Below, piece by piece: positions 10,848 to 23,100 of a DNA stretch of 64,000 bases. Each line of letters starts with the position of its first letter. Within the stretch, counting starts at the first letter, position 1. The translations under genes were made by a program, and so were the position numbers. This DNA is from Panicum virgatum (Eukaryota > Streptophyta > Magnoliopsida > Poales > Poaceae): positions 1,984,001 to 2,048,000 of the forward strand of contig NC_053137.1 of assembly GCF_016808335.1 (NCBI RefSeq). Direction: 5' to 3'. The notes below the pieces were generated by a model. That model was not told where the DNA came from. It searched no databases and was given only the letters and a program-made list of their open reading frames with translations.

Positions 10848-11024
10848 CATCATTTCAGTTTGTGTGAGATATGCCTCACCATCAGGGTCCCGTGAGAGAT
10901 GAACTTTCTGTTCCTGCTCTTCCCCTGCATCGGTCCACTCTTTACTTACAACAGGATCTTGCCACATTAATCTCATATCCTCTGGATCCAAGCAGTCATC
11001 CCAATATTTGAAGCTTATTGCCAT
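10848..11024 (-). pseudogene. Captured first exon of a lysozyme/transglycosylase-like plant gene
   Basis: A clean 59-codon exon begins with ATG at 11024 (MAISFKYWDDCLDPEDM) and ends at a GTGAGT donor, on the strand opposite the element's own genes. The EWTDAGEE and KVHLSRDPDGEAYLTQTE blocks match, from memory, the N-terminus of a conserved plant protein with a lytic-transglycosylase (SLT)-like fold; a search is needed to confirm. It is intact but lacks the rest of the gene. Transcripts from the CACTA promoter would be antisense to it. Confidence 0.5.
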
Positions 11025-11232
11025 TTTGCACCGATCAGTAGTTGTTTATGTTGATTTCTGTTGGATAAGAAAGAAAAATGGGGTTAATGTTGGCATACGG
11101 TATCTTGTGGTTAGTAGAACATAAAATAGTCACAGTCTCTTCTTTTTATTTGTGGCCCCGTGAGTATGCTCTGTTTGTAGATATTATTATATTTTTGTTA
11201 TGCTTCTTCAATTTATATGTTCCTATTTGCAG

Positions 11233-11325
11233 AATCAGTCGTGGAACGCATCGAACAATCCTCCTCCGGACCAGAACTCGCCGGCGGCCCAGTGGCCATC
11301 TTGGTCCCCCAGACCTGAGCAGTGA
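11233..11325 (+). pseudogene. Last exon of a TnpA-like gene in CACTA 1
   Basis: An acceptor TTTGCAG at 11226-11232 is followed by 30 codons rich in Asn, Pro and Trp (QSWNASN, AQWPSWSP), then TGA. The matching position in CACTA 5 (the end of its TnpA-like gene) reads QNPSWSQHPPPPPP. It is therefore the remnant of the element's second gene after internal deletion and capture. The next 250 bases are AT-rich downstream sequence. Confidence 0.6.
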
Positions 11326-11589
11326 GTGTCTTGTAGTACTACTGTATTGGACTTATTATACGTATCAGACTATATTCTATGTGATGGACTTGTGTTATGT
11401 ATCGGACTCGTGTTATGTATTGGACTTGTGATATATGTGATGGACTGTGTTATTTGTATCGATGTCATTCTCGTAATTGTCAATTATATGTGATGGACTA
11501 TAACTGCCTGTAATGATCTGCATTCATATATATTTCTGTCGTATTTGTATGGAAAAACAGAGAAAACAGAAACAAAAAAGGAAAATTCA

Positions 11590-12112
11590 CCACTTTGCCG
11601 AGTGTTTAAGCCAAAACACATGGCAAAGGGGCCTGCCCAGGTCAACAGTGCAACAACTTTGCCGAGTGCTAAAGTACTGGGACTCGGCAAAGATTTGAAA
11701 GTTTGCCGAGTGCCAGCACTCGGTACAATAGCCACGTGGCCGCACCCTGACGCGGGCACTTTACCGAGTGCCAGAATCCAGCACTCGGCAAAGCGGCCAC
11801 ATGGCGGCCCCCCGGCACGGGGACTTTGCCGAGTGTCGGACTAGGACACTCGGCAAAACTTCAAACTTTGCCGAGTGTCTGCCGTTAGACACTCGGCAAA
11901 GCGCCGGACCAGGGGTGGCGCCACGTGGCTTATTTACCGAGTGCCACGGCACTCGACAAATCCTTTGCCTAGTGCCCGTGATACGACACTCGGCAAAGTC
12001 CGCATTGCTGTGGAATTCTTTGCCGAGTGTCGTTTGCCGAGTGTTACACTCGGCAAATACTTTGCCGAGTGTAATCTGTCCTTTGCCGAGTGTAACTGAC
12101 ACTCGGCAAAGT
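11590..12112. repeat. CACTA 1 right subterminal array
   Basis: At least seven facing pairs of TTTGCCGAGTG/CACTCGGCAAA up to the right TIR. It is denser than the left array. Short spacers carry CCACGTGGC-type words. Confidence 0.85.
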
Positions 12113-12132
12113 TTGGAAATCCGGTAGTGGTG

Positions 12133-12725
12133 TGGGGAACGACGATGCGGCCAAGGCCATACGCTCGTCCGTGTACTCATTGGAGGCCCGTGCCTGGGGC
12201 ACGCCGGATTCTGCTAACTTTGAGGGCAGGTGCCCATTCATTTTCGACATAAATCGTGCTGCCCTTATTGGAGATGAAATCTACTACGTTGTTGACCTTG
12301 GTGCTAGAATTCTCAAGTATGATTTGGTCAAGCGTAGCTTATCGATGATTGACTTGCCGGATAGTATGTACTGCGAAAAGGTCCTCATGCAAAACGAGGA
12401 TGGTTCACTGGGGCTTGCATGTTTATGTGGCTCCAGACTTCACCTTTGGTCGAGAATGGTGAATCCAGAGGGGGTTACAGGATGGGTACAGCGGAGGGTC
12501 TTCGAGCTCAAGATATTGCCTAAAGCTAATGCTTTTGGTTTTGCTGAGGGTGCTGGGGGTTTCTGCATGAGCACAAAAGCTGGTGCTTTCACAATTGAGT
12601 TGAAGTCCGGGCATGTGAGGAAGGCAGGCGAGTCTAGGTATTACTGTGCCTTCTTCCCCTTCATAAGCTTCTTCACTCCAGGTACTGCTCCAGCTTTGCT
12701 TGTTTATAATCCTGTACTGTATTGA
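12133..12725 (+). pseudogene. F-box protein gene, C-terminal part
   Basis: Continues 8443 in phase once the CACTA and one GTG are ignored. It shows the F-box-associated beta-propeller-like pattern of grass F-box proteins: IGDEIYYVVDLGARILKYDL, GLACLCGSRLHLWSRM, FAEGAGGFCMSTKAGAFTIEL. The frame ends with TAG-free sequence to TGA at 12723-12725. An AG|GTACTG donor at 12681/12682 suggests the true exon ends earlier and the last 14 codons are intron read-through. No internal stop is present, so decay is due to insertions only. Confidence 0.85.
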
Positions 12726-13880
12726 GAATTCAGACAGCATAATATCTGATAGTTGAAGACAAATTACTTCCTACTGAGGCCTAAGGATGGCAGTACCTGG
12801 CCAATTTACAAATCAATCAAACTTACTTGAAGTTAGATTCCTAGTTGGTTCAATTGTATATATTTAAGCTTTAAAGTTCTATGAACTCTGTATGCTTGGT
12901 ATTTCACATTGTACTAGCAGCAAATTGCCACGCTAGTGGAGACTTGCTATGTTTGTGGTGACAAGTTCAGATATATAAATGTTAGTTGTGAAATAAATGA
13001 CATCTCTGCTTTTGGAAACTAAATACTACATGACAATGCAACTTGATATGTAATCTAGTTTTGGTCACGTTCTACTTGTTAAGTACAAATTATTTATATT
13101 TTTGTTAATTCTTTTTTAATTAACTGCAAGTTGCTGATGTAATATTTTTGCTAGTACGCTCTTTTCTCAGGATACTCTGTTAATATTAAACAGGACCCAT
13201 ATCTCTACATTTTTATCTTGCCAAAAACTGTATGTAGTGAGCCACTTGTGGTGTACTTTTCAGATTATGCTTGTGGGAAATTGCCATTGCTACCGAAGAC
13301 AAATTAATCACTGATGAGCAATTTGGTAGCAGCTGACCACTTTCCATCAAGTTGAGTCTGCTACTGTTGGCATCTTATTGGAGCTGATGCTTCGAACTGT
13401 TTGGTGTTGTGTTGGTTAGTTTAATTTATGAGGACACATTATGCTGTATCTCTCTGGTTGGTTATTGATCGTGACAGTGAAATCTGAGTTTCAGGTTGTC
13501 TGTTAATGTTACTTTGGTTGGTTAGTGTTATATTGATGGTTGAAAACTCTGATCTTAACTCAATATTTTGGGGTTATTTTGTCTGAAATGAATGTGGATG
13601 CTTCAGCTTACTTTCTACTTCTGGAAAGTTTTTTCATGGACATAACTGGGTAAAACTGTAAAACTGATCAAATTTAACTTCAATCAGTTGAAAGATCACA
13701 TACGGCGCCATTCAGACTGTGGGAGCGTTGCTGCTTCATTCTGTCTCTATAATTCTAGAATTAATCTGCTGAGCATTGCTTTCTTCCTTCTGAATAACTG
13801 CCCCAGAATCAATTATCAGCAACGAGTCGCAAAGCAGCACAAAGAGTCAGCTGATCGATAGTATAACGCTGATATTTGTC
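12726..13880. other. Downstream or intronic sequence of the F-box gene
   Basis: AT-rich, with short open frames only. A GAAGACAAATTA word occurs twice (about 12757 and 13297) in a similar context. I see no TE termini, RNA gene or coding exon. Confidence 0.4.
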
Positions 13881-13932
13881 ATACAGAGCTAATGAGCTTG
13901 CTACTAACGATGTTCAGATTTGTGTATAAAAG

Positions 13933-14285
13933 TGCTGACACCCTGGAAGCTCCTATCTCCGAATCTCTGATAGTTGATACGGGTGAGCAAGTAGAATATC
14001 CTGGCATTGCATGTAATCTGAAAATTCCGAAGATCCTCGCAATTAGCAACGCAACTGGCTCGTTGGTGAACAAAATTAAGCACCGACAACAGTTTCATTT
14101 GTCAAAGGATAGCAGGACCTTTGTGTGTTCCATGAGCAAGGAAAACACAATAGAGGTTGGAGTTACAAGCGCTGACACCTTGGGAGAAACTTCATCTTAG
14201 TTTGATACATGGGCGAACAAGTCATTCAGAATCCCTGCTTTTTTTTTTATTGGAGACCCTGGCAATTCGTCTAAGGAAAATATTC
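13933..14285. repeat. Diverged direct duplication, about 236-bp spacing
   Basis: GTGCTGACACCCTGG (13932) recurs as GCGCTGACACCTTGG (14169). Each is followed at a similar distance by TTGATAC-GGG(T/C)GA-CAAGT and then CCTGGCA. The copies share order with indels. A short open frame covers the first copy, but I do not recognise a protein. Confidence 0.5.
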
Positions 14286-14394
14286 CAAAGAGCCTAACAA
14301 TTCAAATTCATAATTTGCTAGCTGTTGAGAAAAATAAAGAACAATTCTGTTCACCATACATATAACCTTGCATGATACTACATTCTCTTCTCTA

Positions 14395-14627
14395 TCACCT
14401 CTTTGCACATTTTCTTTGGTTCATATACCAGCAGTGAGTTATCGACGCACCTGCTCTTTCAAAACTTCGCTTTTGCACTGTAAAGGAAGCACCACCATGT
14501 TTGGATCTCCACAGCATTCCATAAACCGTCAGCTCCGGCTGACTCGAGAAACAATTAATTGCATTTGATTTTGCCATCTTAGCCACTTGTTGCATGCTAA
14601 CATCATCAATACATTCTTCAATGTCTC
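14395..14627 (-). pseudogene. Unidentified gene, 3' part
   Basis: C-terminal 76 codons of a minus-strand gene whose upstream part is at 33588-34139. The frame runs through the TSD GTCTC (14623-14627) without a stop when the 19-kb insert is ignored: VGD joins IEECIDDVSMQQVAKMAKSN. It ends in a Cys/Lys-rich tail (CWYMNQRKCAKR) and a stop at about 14395. I recognise no domain. It faces the F-box gene, tail to tail. Confidence 0.6.
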
Positions 14628-17119
14628 TGAAGGACCGGACAGGCGACCAGAGGGGGTGAATGGGAGCCTTTAAAAAATTCTCAAAGAGAACAAGACATAT
14701 GTCCCGAATTCAACCCGACGCACCTCTCTTTTAACCGTTAAGGTGACACAAGCCAACTCGTGACGAGTTCACCATAGGAATGGTTAGGAAAAGCTCGACG
14801 CAAAACGGAAGCATGCGAAAACCTATTTACTTGAGCAAGGTGCAATAGAAAGCGGCAGCACCGAATATCAAAGCGCTAAAAAGGCTTTTCCAATCAGTCT
14901 CGCAAAAGAGGCTTTCTCCAAAAAATATTCGATGATTCAACAATAAACAGTAAGGCTCAAAGCAAGCAAAAGCAAAGCTTGTTCAAATATCGACCAAACT
15001 CCTCACAAGAAAAACTAGGACTAAACACAACGAAAAGGACTAAAGCTCTCTCTAAAAAAGGCATGTAAAGATCTAGAACCAATTAGCAAGATCAAAAACT
15101 AATTAACTCAAGCTAAGCAGGCAGCAAATAAATTATTTGAATTACCACCATCACAAAGATCCAGATTAGCAATAGCAATGATTAGTGACTGTAGCATGAA
15201 AACGATGTTTACAAGTGACTAAACAAAACTGCTGCCATGCTCACCTTTGCCTGCTCCATTCAGGCCTGCTGATGCTCCACGCACGCACGCGCTGCTGTCG
15301 GCCTGCAATACAACCACGAACACACACAAGTGCAAATAAAAGAGCTAGTTGGAAATTTTCTCGAACACCTTGTGTGCGGTGCTTGTCTCTTGCTGGTGGC
15401 CTAGGGTGTGCCTGCCTCCCAAATCTTTCTGCCGTAGACACTGCTGGGAGCAGCAGCTGCTGCTGGCTGCCTTGGCCTCGAATTCCGCAAGCCAGGCCTG
15501 CCCCGAGCGCTTAGTCCAAGCGCCGCCGCCTGCAGATGCTGCTGTGAGCGCGCGTCCCACCTGCCAGGGGCCGCCTGCCCTGTCTCGCCCGCGCGCGTGC
15601 GCCTGGCCACGTGCACGATGGGGATGGCGCCCCGGTCAAATTCATTTTTTTTTGTTTAAATTCAAATGCCCGCAAAGTATACTAAATAAATATTTGTATA
15701 ACATATTTTAGCCTAAATGAACCCTCCAACTCTCTTTTGAACTACTTTTACATTGAATTTGTATACTTTTATATGTAGGTTTTTTTAACTTCAAATCTCC
15801 GTAAACTATACTAAATGAACGAAATTTTGAGAAAATTTGACACCATTAGATTCGTCGCACCTTGAAGTATTTTTAGGAATTTTTTAGGAATTTTTTATTT
15901 TTTTAAATTCAAATTTGAATTTTGAATTTGGTACCGGCCCAAACCGGACCGGTTCCCACCGGTTTGGTGAACCCTGCTACCCTGTTGGCTCCTCCAGGCG
16001 AAGCGCCGCCTACCTGCTGCCCCGTGATCCCCCGGTCTGGCCCGCGCGCGTGCGTCTGGCCACGTGCGCCTCCCACTGCCTGGGCCAAGAAACAGGAAGG
16101 AAACGAAAAAGAACAGCAGCAAGACAACTCGAATCTCCTCAAATCAAAAACCCCAAGAGGGCATAGGAGAGTAGGGCATCCATTCCCTTGAATCTGTAGC
16201 ACAAGATCTCACAAATCCATCTCAATCCTTAACCCTAGGTCGAGAAAGGGAGGGGACCAAAGAGAGGAATTGATAGGGAAAAGGAGGGGGCGACTGCAAC
16301 TAGTCGACCGAGTTGTATGGTTGCCCATCTCCCGCTTCTTATCCTCCAAGTCTCCTCCAGAAGACACAAATACCTCTACGTTATTACTAACAATAACCGC
16401 CCACGTAGGGGCAAATTTGTCCATCTTTTTACTGGAGCCCCGGACAGACACGCCGCCTTCACGACTTCGCTTCGCCTCGACGCAAGCTTCGCGTTGATGC
16501 CACGTGCTCTCCGCCCAGACCTTGACCGCGCCAAGTCCGCCCCCGGTTTTGAGGCCCAAACCGGTCAAACCCGTCTCCTCTGGTTTTGAGGTCAAACCGA
16601 TCAAACCCTCTCGCACGCCGCCGCACGACGTGATTGACTCCTCAGTTTTGAGGTCAAACCGGTCAAACCGCCGATGTCGACGTGTGTCCGACCTCCCGCC
16701 GAGCCTTGACGCCTTCGAGTCGTTCGCGCACGCCCGCCGCACGGGCCGCCTAGTTGGCTCGCCATCGTCCTCGCCGACTTGGCTGACGCCGTCTTCATCA
16801 CCATGTACTTTTGCTCTTTCGTGCACCATGTGGACCGCCCATGGCTCCGCACGACCTTCTCGGATCCCTCGGTCCAGGCCTACTCGCATTCACCCTTCAC
16901 CGTCTTGGTCCCTCGGCATGAACCTTTCACTTCTCCGAGTCTACTCGCGTCCATCCTTCACCACGGTCCTTTAGCATGAATCTTTCGCCTGACCTTCACC
17001 ACGCGCCGTCGACCGCCATGTCGCATCCTACACCTGCACATCACGAGCCAAGAGATACATCAAATCCACACAATGTTGTCAATCACTCATCATCCAAGGG
17101 TGACCACCATTGGTCCTCA
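14628..17119 (-). repeat. LTR A (3' LTR), 2.5 kb
   Basis: Matches 31174-33587 base for base over long stretches, for instance the first 900 bases, with scattered substitutions. It has about 330 extra bases at 15640-15970, an AT-rich block ending in repeated ACCGG words, that LTR B lacks. It does not have the MITE found in LTR B. Confidence 0.9.
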
Positions 17120-17139
17120 ATCTCCCCCTTGATGAGTGC
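17120..17139 (-). other. Polypurine tract of the 19-kb element
   Basis: On the minus strand, ACTCATCAAGGGGGAGAT directly precedes the 3' LTR, as in SIRE-type copia elements. A second, near-identical copy lies at about 18625-18650 with similar flanks, so the 3' end has been duplicated. Confidence 0.7.
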
Positions 17140-17234
17140 ATTGACAACACCCAGCACAAATTCATCTTTAGAACAAGATTTAAAGAAGGAGAATGAAAAC
17201 AAGCATCCAAGAGATCCAAAAGCCAAGTGAAAAG

Positions 17235-18172
17235 GTAAGCACAAGATCTCTTGAAATGAAAAGTCTCTGATGAGGACATCACTCCTACGGATACAAACGA
17301 CACTCCTCAAGATGATATACAAGGTCCTATTACTCGCGCACGTGCTCGACAATTGAACTTACAGGTGAGTTCGTTCCTAAGTAATGTTTATTGTGAATCT
17401 GAGAATAGATTGCTACCTAATGACTTAATTGTACTTAGGAACAAAGGAGAGGACCAGCAAGGGTGTGGAGAAGGCCTTGGAGGCGTGGAGGACCAGCAAG
17501 GACGTCCGGATCAAGATGGAGGCCCAAACCGATTCGACTTCGTTTCAGTTTCGGACTCCAGGAACAGGCCGCACTAAAACGGACGCCCAGGTTGCATACG
17601 GAGTCGGATTTGGGCGCACTTGATATGTATGGAAATATAATTTCAAGACGCTTCCAATGGATCTGGTCTCAGGCTCAAATTCATCCGGAGTCGAAGGGAA
17701 TCGTCTGTGGAAGTTGGCGTCCAGAATCTGTCCCGGTGCTGCGTCACTGTTTTTGGGCCGATGGCCCGTGTATCGTGTTGGAGCCCAATAGGGGCGCGTC
17801 CAGGAGGTCTTGCGCGACCTAAACCCTTATTAATAGCCGCCGCCGCCATCGTGAGACTTGGGTTTTGCTTAGATTCATTCTGTCAAGAACAGTTGTCGCC
17901 GTTCATCGGTTTGTGAAACCCCAACTTGTGAGATTAATCAATCATCTGCAGAGTCACTCTATTTGAGCTGCGTTTCTTTCGAGTTCTTGCTTGTGTTCTT
18001 CGTTGCGCTTGCAGGGATTAGCCTTCTTGGCGAGGTCAACCGGGTTGTGACACGGTTGATAACCAGAGGAGTTGTGGTGCTAAGATTGCTGGATTCGGGT
18101 TTTAGGATCTGAAGCCGGATCGGTGTGTCTCGCTCCGCCTACAACGAGAGTTATCTAGAACCTGACGGAAGA
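17235..18172 (+). mobile_element. Ty3/gypsy remnant: end of pol plus 3' LTR
   Basis: From about 17269 the plus strand encodes a typical gypsy pol C-terminal tail (GPITRARARQLN, LPNDLIVLRNKGED). LTR-like sequence follows with a GTTTTGCTTAGATTC stretch and ends near GACGGAAGATCGGGAAC. The 5' part is missing. Orientation is opposite to the host element, and both edges are approximate. Confidence 0.6.
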
Positions 18173-18389
18173 TCGGGAACCCACATCCCCATTAGTCTCA
18201 GTCCCTAAAGCATACACAAAGGCTCGACAGAACTGAAACAAAAGCACATGACCTCTAAAAAAAGGCAAAAAGGGCTCAACACCGATCATGTGGAATTGAA
18301 AGCTCAATCCAAAAACCGGCACCTCGAGAAGAGGTAAAAGCTCAACACAACCGGCACAAGAGTAGAAGAGACATATAAAGCTCACAAAA

Positions 18390-18540
18390 CTCATCAACTC
18401 GCCCAGAGCAAAAGTGTCGCACAAAGTCTCATAAAACTCACAAACTCGCACAAGAGCAAAAATGTCGCATAAAGGCTCATAAAACTCACAAACTCGCACA
18501 AGAGCAAAAGAGACTCGCAAAGCTCACAAAGCTCATGAAC
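18390..18540. repeat. Tandem repeat, about 57-bp unit
   Basis: Two to three imperfect copies of a unit containing AACTCGCACAAGAGCAAAA and CATAAA(A/G)CTCA. They lie in the interior of the 19-kb element. The open frame across them (minus strand) is repetitive and not a credible gene. Confidence 0.6.
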
Positions 18541-19553
18541 TCCCAAAATGCCGTCAATCCCATTTCAATAATTTTGTCAAACACTCATCACTATGAAATC
18601 AAGGCTCATATCAACTTGATTTCCACATTATCTCCCCCTTGATGAGTGTGTTGACAACATTAAAGCACAAGAAATGGTTTGAGAGGCAAAAGTCGAAAAT
18701 CTCATCCAAGTGATCGAAAGGCAAGTAAAACTCATATCATGTGAACAAATGCCGCATAAATGACAATATATCAAAGTCACTTGTATGAGAGGCATCACAA
18801 ATGCCAAATCGACTTAGAAAAGTCTCGGTCCCCAAAGATATGGGCAACAGTTCAACACAACTGAGACGAGAACACATAGTCGACAAAACCGCAAAAGAGA
18901 GCACAGAACTCACAAGCTCCCCCTAAGCATATGCAACACTCCCCCTAAACACAAGCACTCCCTATGAAAGCATGTTACAAAGAAATGCATGCCCAAGAGC
19001 AAAGAAATGAATGCTCCCCCTCAAATGGAAAATCCTTCCAATGCAACATGTCATGAAAAACTTCTCTTTTGATGACAATGCAACCATCAAGATTCACATG
19101 AGAGCACAAAAATCATGTCATGGAGTGTATATTCTACCAAGCTTCTCAAATATATCACAAAGCACTTACAAAGGCTAGAAGTGAAATAATACATAAGCAG
19201 GTAGATCATAGGGAGCAAAAGCAGTCGCCAACACGAGAATATTATGATATGAACAAAAGGCGATGCAGGTATTCAAGTTTTAGGAGATTATAAAAGTATC
19301 ACCACATGAGCAACCATCCAGCCAAGAACTACTCAAGCAAGAAGTAAACTAGGTCATGAGAGCTCATACAAGGAAGATACATTCTCAACAAGAGATCATT
19401 ACAAACACCCATATAAACATCACAAGTCATGTCAAAGCTCGTTGAAACCAAGTGTCTACTTCTTTCGGTAGACATCATGTAACAACTTAAGCAAACAAAA
19501 AATATCATCGTTAAGCACAAAAGACTTGACAAAGCATTTTAATCAAAAAACAA
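18541..19553 (-). other. Non-coding interior of the 19-kb element
   Basis: Contains the duplicated polypurine tract (about 18630) and A-rich sequence. No gag or pol domain and no RNA gene is visible. It ends at CAA (19551-19553), the likely TSD of CACTA 2. Confidence 0.45.
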
Positions 19554-19575
19554 TCCATGTTTTTCTTCTGAACCA

Positions 19576-19760
19576 CCACCCGGTACCAAATGAAGGCGGC
19601 GCTAAAGGCACCGGTTTATAGGAATAACCGGTTCCTATGGAAATGAAACGTGGCAGCTGCCAGGAGCTCGGGCCTAAGACACCGGTTGGTGCCTTGACCC
19701 GGTTCTATTGAATTAATTTTAGCACCAGGTCATTGAAATCAACTGGTGCCTTTGGCCTGA
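19576..19760. repeat. CACTA 2 left array
   Basis: Three to four facing pairs of the (G)GCACCGGTT/AACCGGT(T/A)CC type, eroded at the outer end. It leads directly into a TATA box. Confidence 0.7.
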
Positions 19761-19762
19761 GC

Positions 19763-19772
19763 CTATAAATAC
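19763..19772 (+). promoter_or_regulatory. TNP2 promoter, TATA box
   Basis: CTATAAATAC followed by a pyrimidine-rich leader, about 410 bases before the TNP2 start. The same array-TATA-leader order recurs for the second gene. Confidence 0.65.
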
Positions 19773-20184
19773 CCCAGCCCCTCCCCCTCTCAAGTTGTCA
19801 TGAACTCACTGTTCATGGCAGCTGAGTGGGGTGAGGGGAGGTGAATTTTTGCTTTTTTTTTTGAAAAAAAGGTTAGTTATTTTTCTTTATAACTTAGCAA
19901 TTAATTTTTAGAAACAGTTATTACTTGATTTAGTTTATATATGTGATAATTATTTTTATTTGTATCATCTTATTGTAGTTATATATGTTATCAATTTATT
20001 TGATATTTGAATACTATCAAATTATTGTATTTATATGTTTTTTCAATTTATTTGATAAGTGAATAGCATCTATTTATTATAGTTATATGCATTATCAATT
20101 ATATAAATATATTGTTATAAATTGGTAGTATGAATGAACTATTTGTACAGTACAATGATGTATATAAATGTATTGTGGACCCAG

Positions 20185-23100
20185 ATGAGTCGGCAATGGA
20201 TGTACATGGCCGGCCGGCATTCAAAGGAGTTCATGGATGGCGTGCATGAATTCATAGAAGCGGTCGAGAAACACAAGTATGGCGGTTTCGTTCGTTGTCC
20301 ATGCAAATTCTGTAAGAATGAGAAGGATTACTCATCATCAAGAACCATCCATAGTCACTTGTTCAATAGTGGTTTCATGCCGAACTACTATGTTTGGACC
20401 AAGCATGGCGAAAGAGGAATTGTGCTGGATAATAATGTGGAAGAAGAGGATAGGATTCCTGACTTTGCAGCCAATTATAATTCCTTTTTCAATGACACTG
20501 CAATGGGTGAGCCTGAAGAAGATACTGAAGGATACGTTGTAGAAGATGATCTTGGTCAGATGTTGCACGAAGCTGAGGAAGGTTGCGAAATAGAAAAGGA
20601 ATCGAGAGATCTGAAGCGTATGTTGGAGGACTACAGAACATTGTTGTACCCTGATTGCAAACAAGACCAAAAGAAGTTGGGTACCACATTAGAATTATTG
20701 CAATGGAAGGCATCAAATGGTTTGTCTGACAAGGGATTCGAGGAGTTGCTGAAACTTATAAAAAAGTTACTCCCTGAGGGTAACACCTTGCCGGAGACAA
20801 CATATGAGGCAAAAAAAGTTGTTTGTCCTTTATGATTAGAGGCACAGAAGATACATGCTTGTCCTAATGACTGCATCCTATATCGAGGTGAGTATGAAAA
20901 TTTGGATTCATGCCCTGTATGCAACGCATGCCGGTATAAGATCCCTCGAGATGATCCAGGTGACGTTGAGGGGATGCGTGTCAAGAAGAGGGTGCCTGCC
21001 AAGGTGATGTGGTATTTTCCTCTAATACCACGTTTGAAACGTTTGTTCATGAACAAAATGAATGCTAAATTGATGCGATGGCACAAAGAAGAATGTAAGC
21101 AAGACAATATGTTGAGACACCCTGCTGATGGGTCGCAGTGGAGAAAAGTGGACAGAACATTCCCAACATTTGCAAATGAAGCGGGGAATATAAGGGTCGG
21201 CTTAAGTACGGATGGCATGAATCCTTTCGGTGAGCATAGTAGTGGCCATAGTACCTGGCCTGTGACACTCTGTATATACAACCTTCCTCCCTGGTTGTGT
21301 ATGAAGCGGAAATTCATTATGATGCCGGTGCTTATCCCCGGCCCGAAGCAACCCGGTAACGATATAGATGTGTATCTGAAACCACTGATTGAGGATCTTT
21401 TATTGTTGTGGAAAGATGAGGGTGTTCGTATGTGGGATGCGCATGCAGAGGATCATTTTAACCTGCATGCATTGCTTTTCGTAACCACCAACGATTGGCC
21501 AGCACTAAGTAACCTCTCCGGACAATCCAATAAGGGTTATAGGGCATGCACCCATTGTTTAGAAGAAACCGACAGCATGTACCTCAAGCACTGTAGGAAG
21601 ATCGTGTATATGGGTAATCGTCGATTTCTTCCGATCAAGCACCCATTAAGGAGGAGGCATGCTCACTACGATGGAAAGGCAGATAATCGTACCAAGCCTA
21701 GGCACCGTTGTGGGAAAATGGTGTTTGAAATGGTCAAAGATATAAAAGTAGTATTCAGAAAAGGACCCAACAGCAGATCAGTGCAGAGTGATGACGGACG
21801 TGCACCTATGTGGAAGAAGAAGAGTATTTCTTGGGAGTTACCTTATTGGGAAGTCTTAGACGTCCGCCACGCAATTGATGTGATGCACCTAACAAAAAAT
21901 CTTTGTGTGAACCTTCTAGGCTTCCTTGGTGTCTACGGTAAGCCAAAGGATACATTGGAAGCGCGCTAAGATCTGCAACGTATGAAACAACGGGCCGCCC
22001 TACATCCAGAAAAAAGGGATAAAGGACGTCATTATCTAGGTCCTGCGTGCTACACTCTTAGTAAGGAAGAGAAGCAAAGTATGTTTGACTGTTTGAACAG
22101 TATCAAGGTCCCATCAGGCTACTCTTCGAATATAAAGAGGCTACTGAACTTGAAAGAGAAGAAATTCGCACACGTAAAGTCCCATGACTTTCACGTGTTG
22201 ATGACGCAATTGATTCCAGTTGCACTTAGAGGTATTCTACCAGCTAATGTTCGAGCAACAATCATAAAGCTATGCGCATTTCTCAACACAATTTCTCAGA
22301 AGGCAATCGATCCATCGAGTTTAAGCAGGCTACAAGAGGATGTTGTCCAAAGTTTAGTCAGTCTTGAAATGATATTTCCTCCATCATTCTTCAATATTAT
22401 GACGCATCTTCTAGTTCACCTGGTCAAAGAGATTGGTATTCTCGGTCCTGTTTTCCTTCATAATATGTTCCATTTTGAACGATACTTTGCAGTACTAAAG
22501 AAATACGTTCGTAATCGGGCTCGTCCAGAAGGAAGCATTGCGAAGGGTTACGTCACAGAGGAGGTCATTGAATTTTATGTTGACTATGTGGAAGAACTCT
22601 GCCCAATTGGGATTCCAGTATCACGTCATGAGGGGTGGCTGATTGGAAAGGGCACACTTGGAAGAAAATCAGTAAATGCCATAGATCATGCCACATTGAG
22701 CAAAGCACATCTCACAGCCTTGGTGGCTCCATACATGGAGGAGCACATGCAAATTGTGTGAAGTATATACCCTTTGAAGTCTGAGACATGTATTACAAAA
22801 TATCATAATGATACATTCGCCACCTGGTTGCAGAAGGACGTCATGGCCAACAATCAAATTCATGAGCAGCTAGCTTGGCTAGCCAGGGGTCCGGCAAATT
22901 CAATCCTGATGTACCAAGGATACGAAATTAATGGTTACACATTTTATACAAGAGCCCAAGATAACAAGAGCACCAATCAAAATAGTGGTGTCCGTATAGA
23001 TGCCACCGACTCTAGTGGCCAAACGAACTCATATTTTGGTTACATTGAAGAGATCTGGGAACTCGACTATGGGCCGTTGAAGATACCTCTATTTCGTTGT

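Larger units (their letters stand above)
8444..12129 (+). mobile_element. CACTA element 1, non-autonomous, gene-capturing (3.7 kb)
   Basis: Ends are CACTACCGGAAA and TTTCCGGTAGTG in inverted sense (the right end reads GGAAATCCGGTAGTG). The TSD is GTG (8441-8443, 12130-12132), and removing the element restores the F-box frame. Subterminal motif is TTTGCCGAGTG in facing pairs. Order: left array, AT-rich spacer, internal array, GC-rich leader, anthocyanidin-reductase fragment, minus-strand captured exon, tail of a TnpA-like gene, right array. There is no TNP2 transposase, so movement would need a related autonomous element. Confidence 0.92.

Noticed and set aside
8464..12112. Regularly spaced repeats as a CRISPR array
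   Set aside because: Repeats are inverted pairs with variable spacers inside a plant CACTA element with TIRs and TSD.
13892..14200. 102-residue plus-strand frame in the F-box gene flank
   Set aside because: No recognised domain; it spans an imperfect direct repeat and has no splice or promoter context. Kept only as a repeat.
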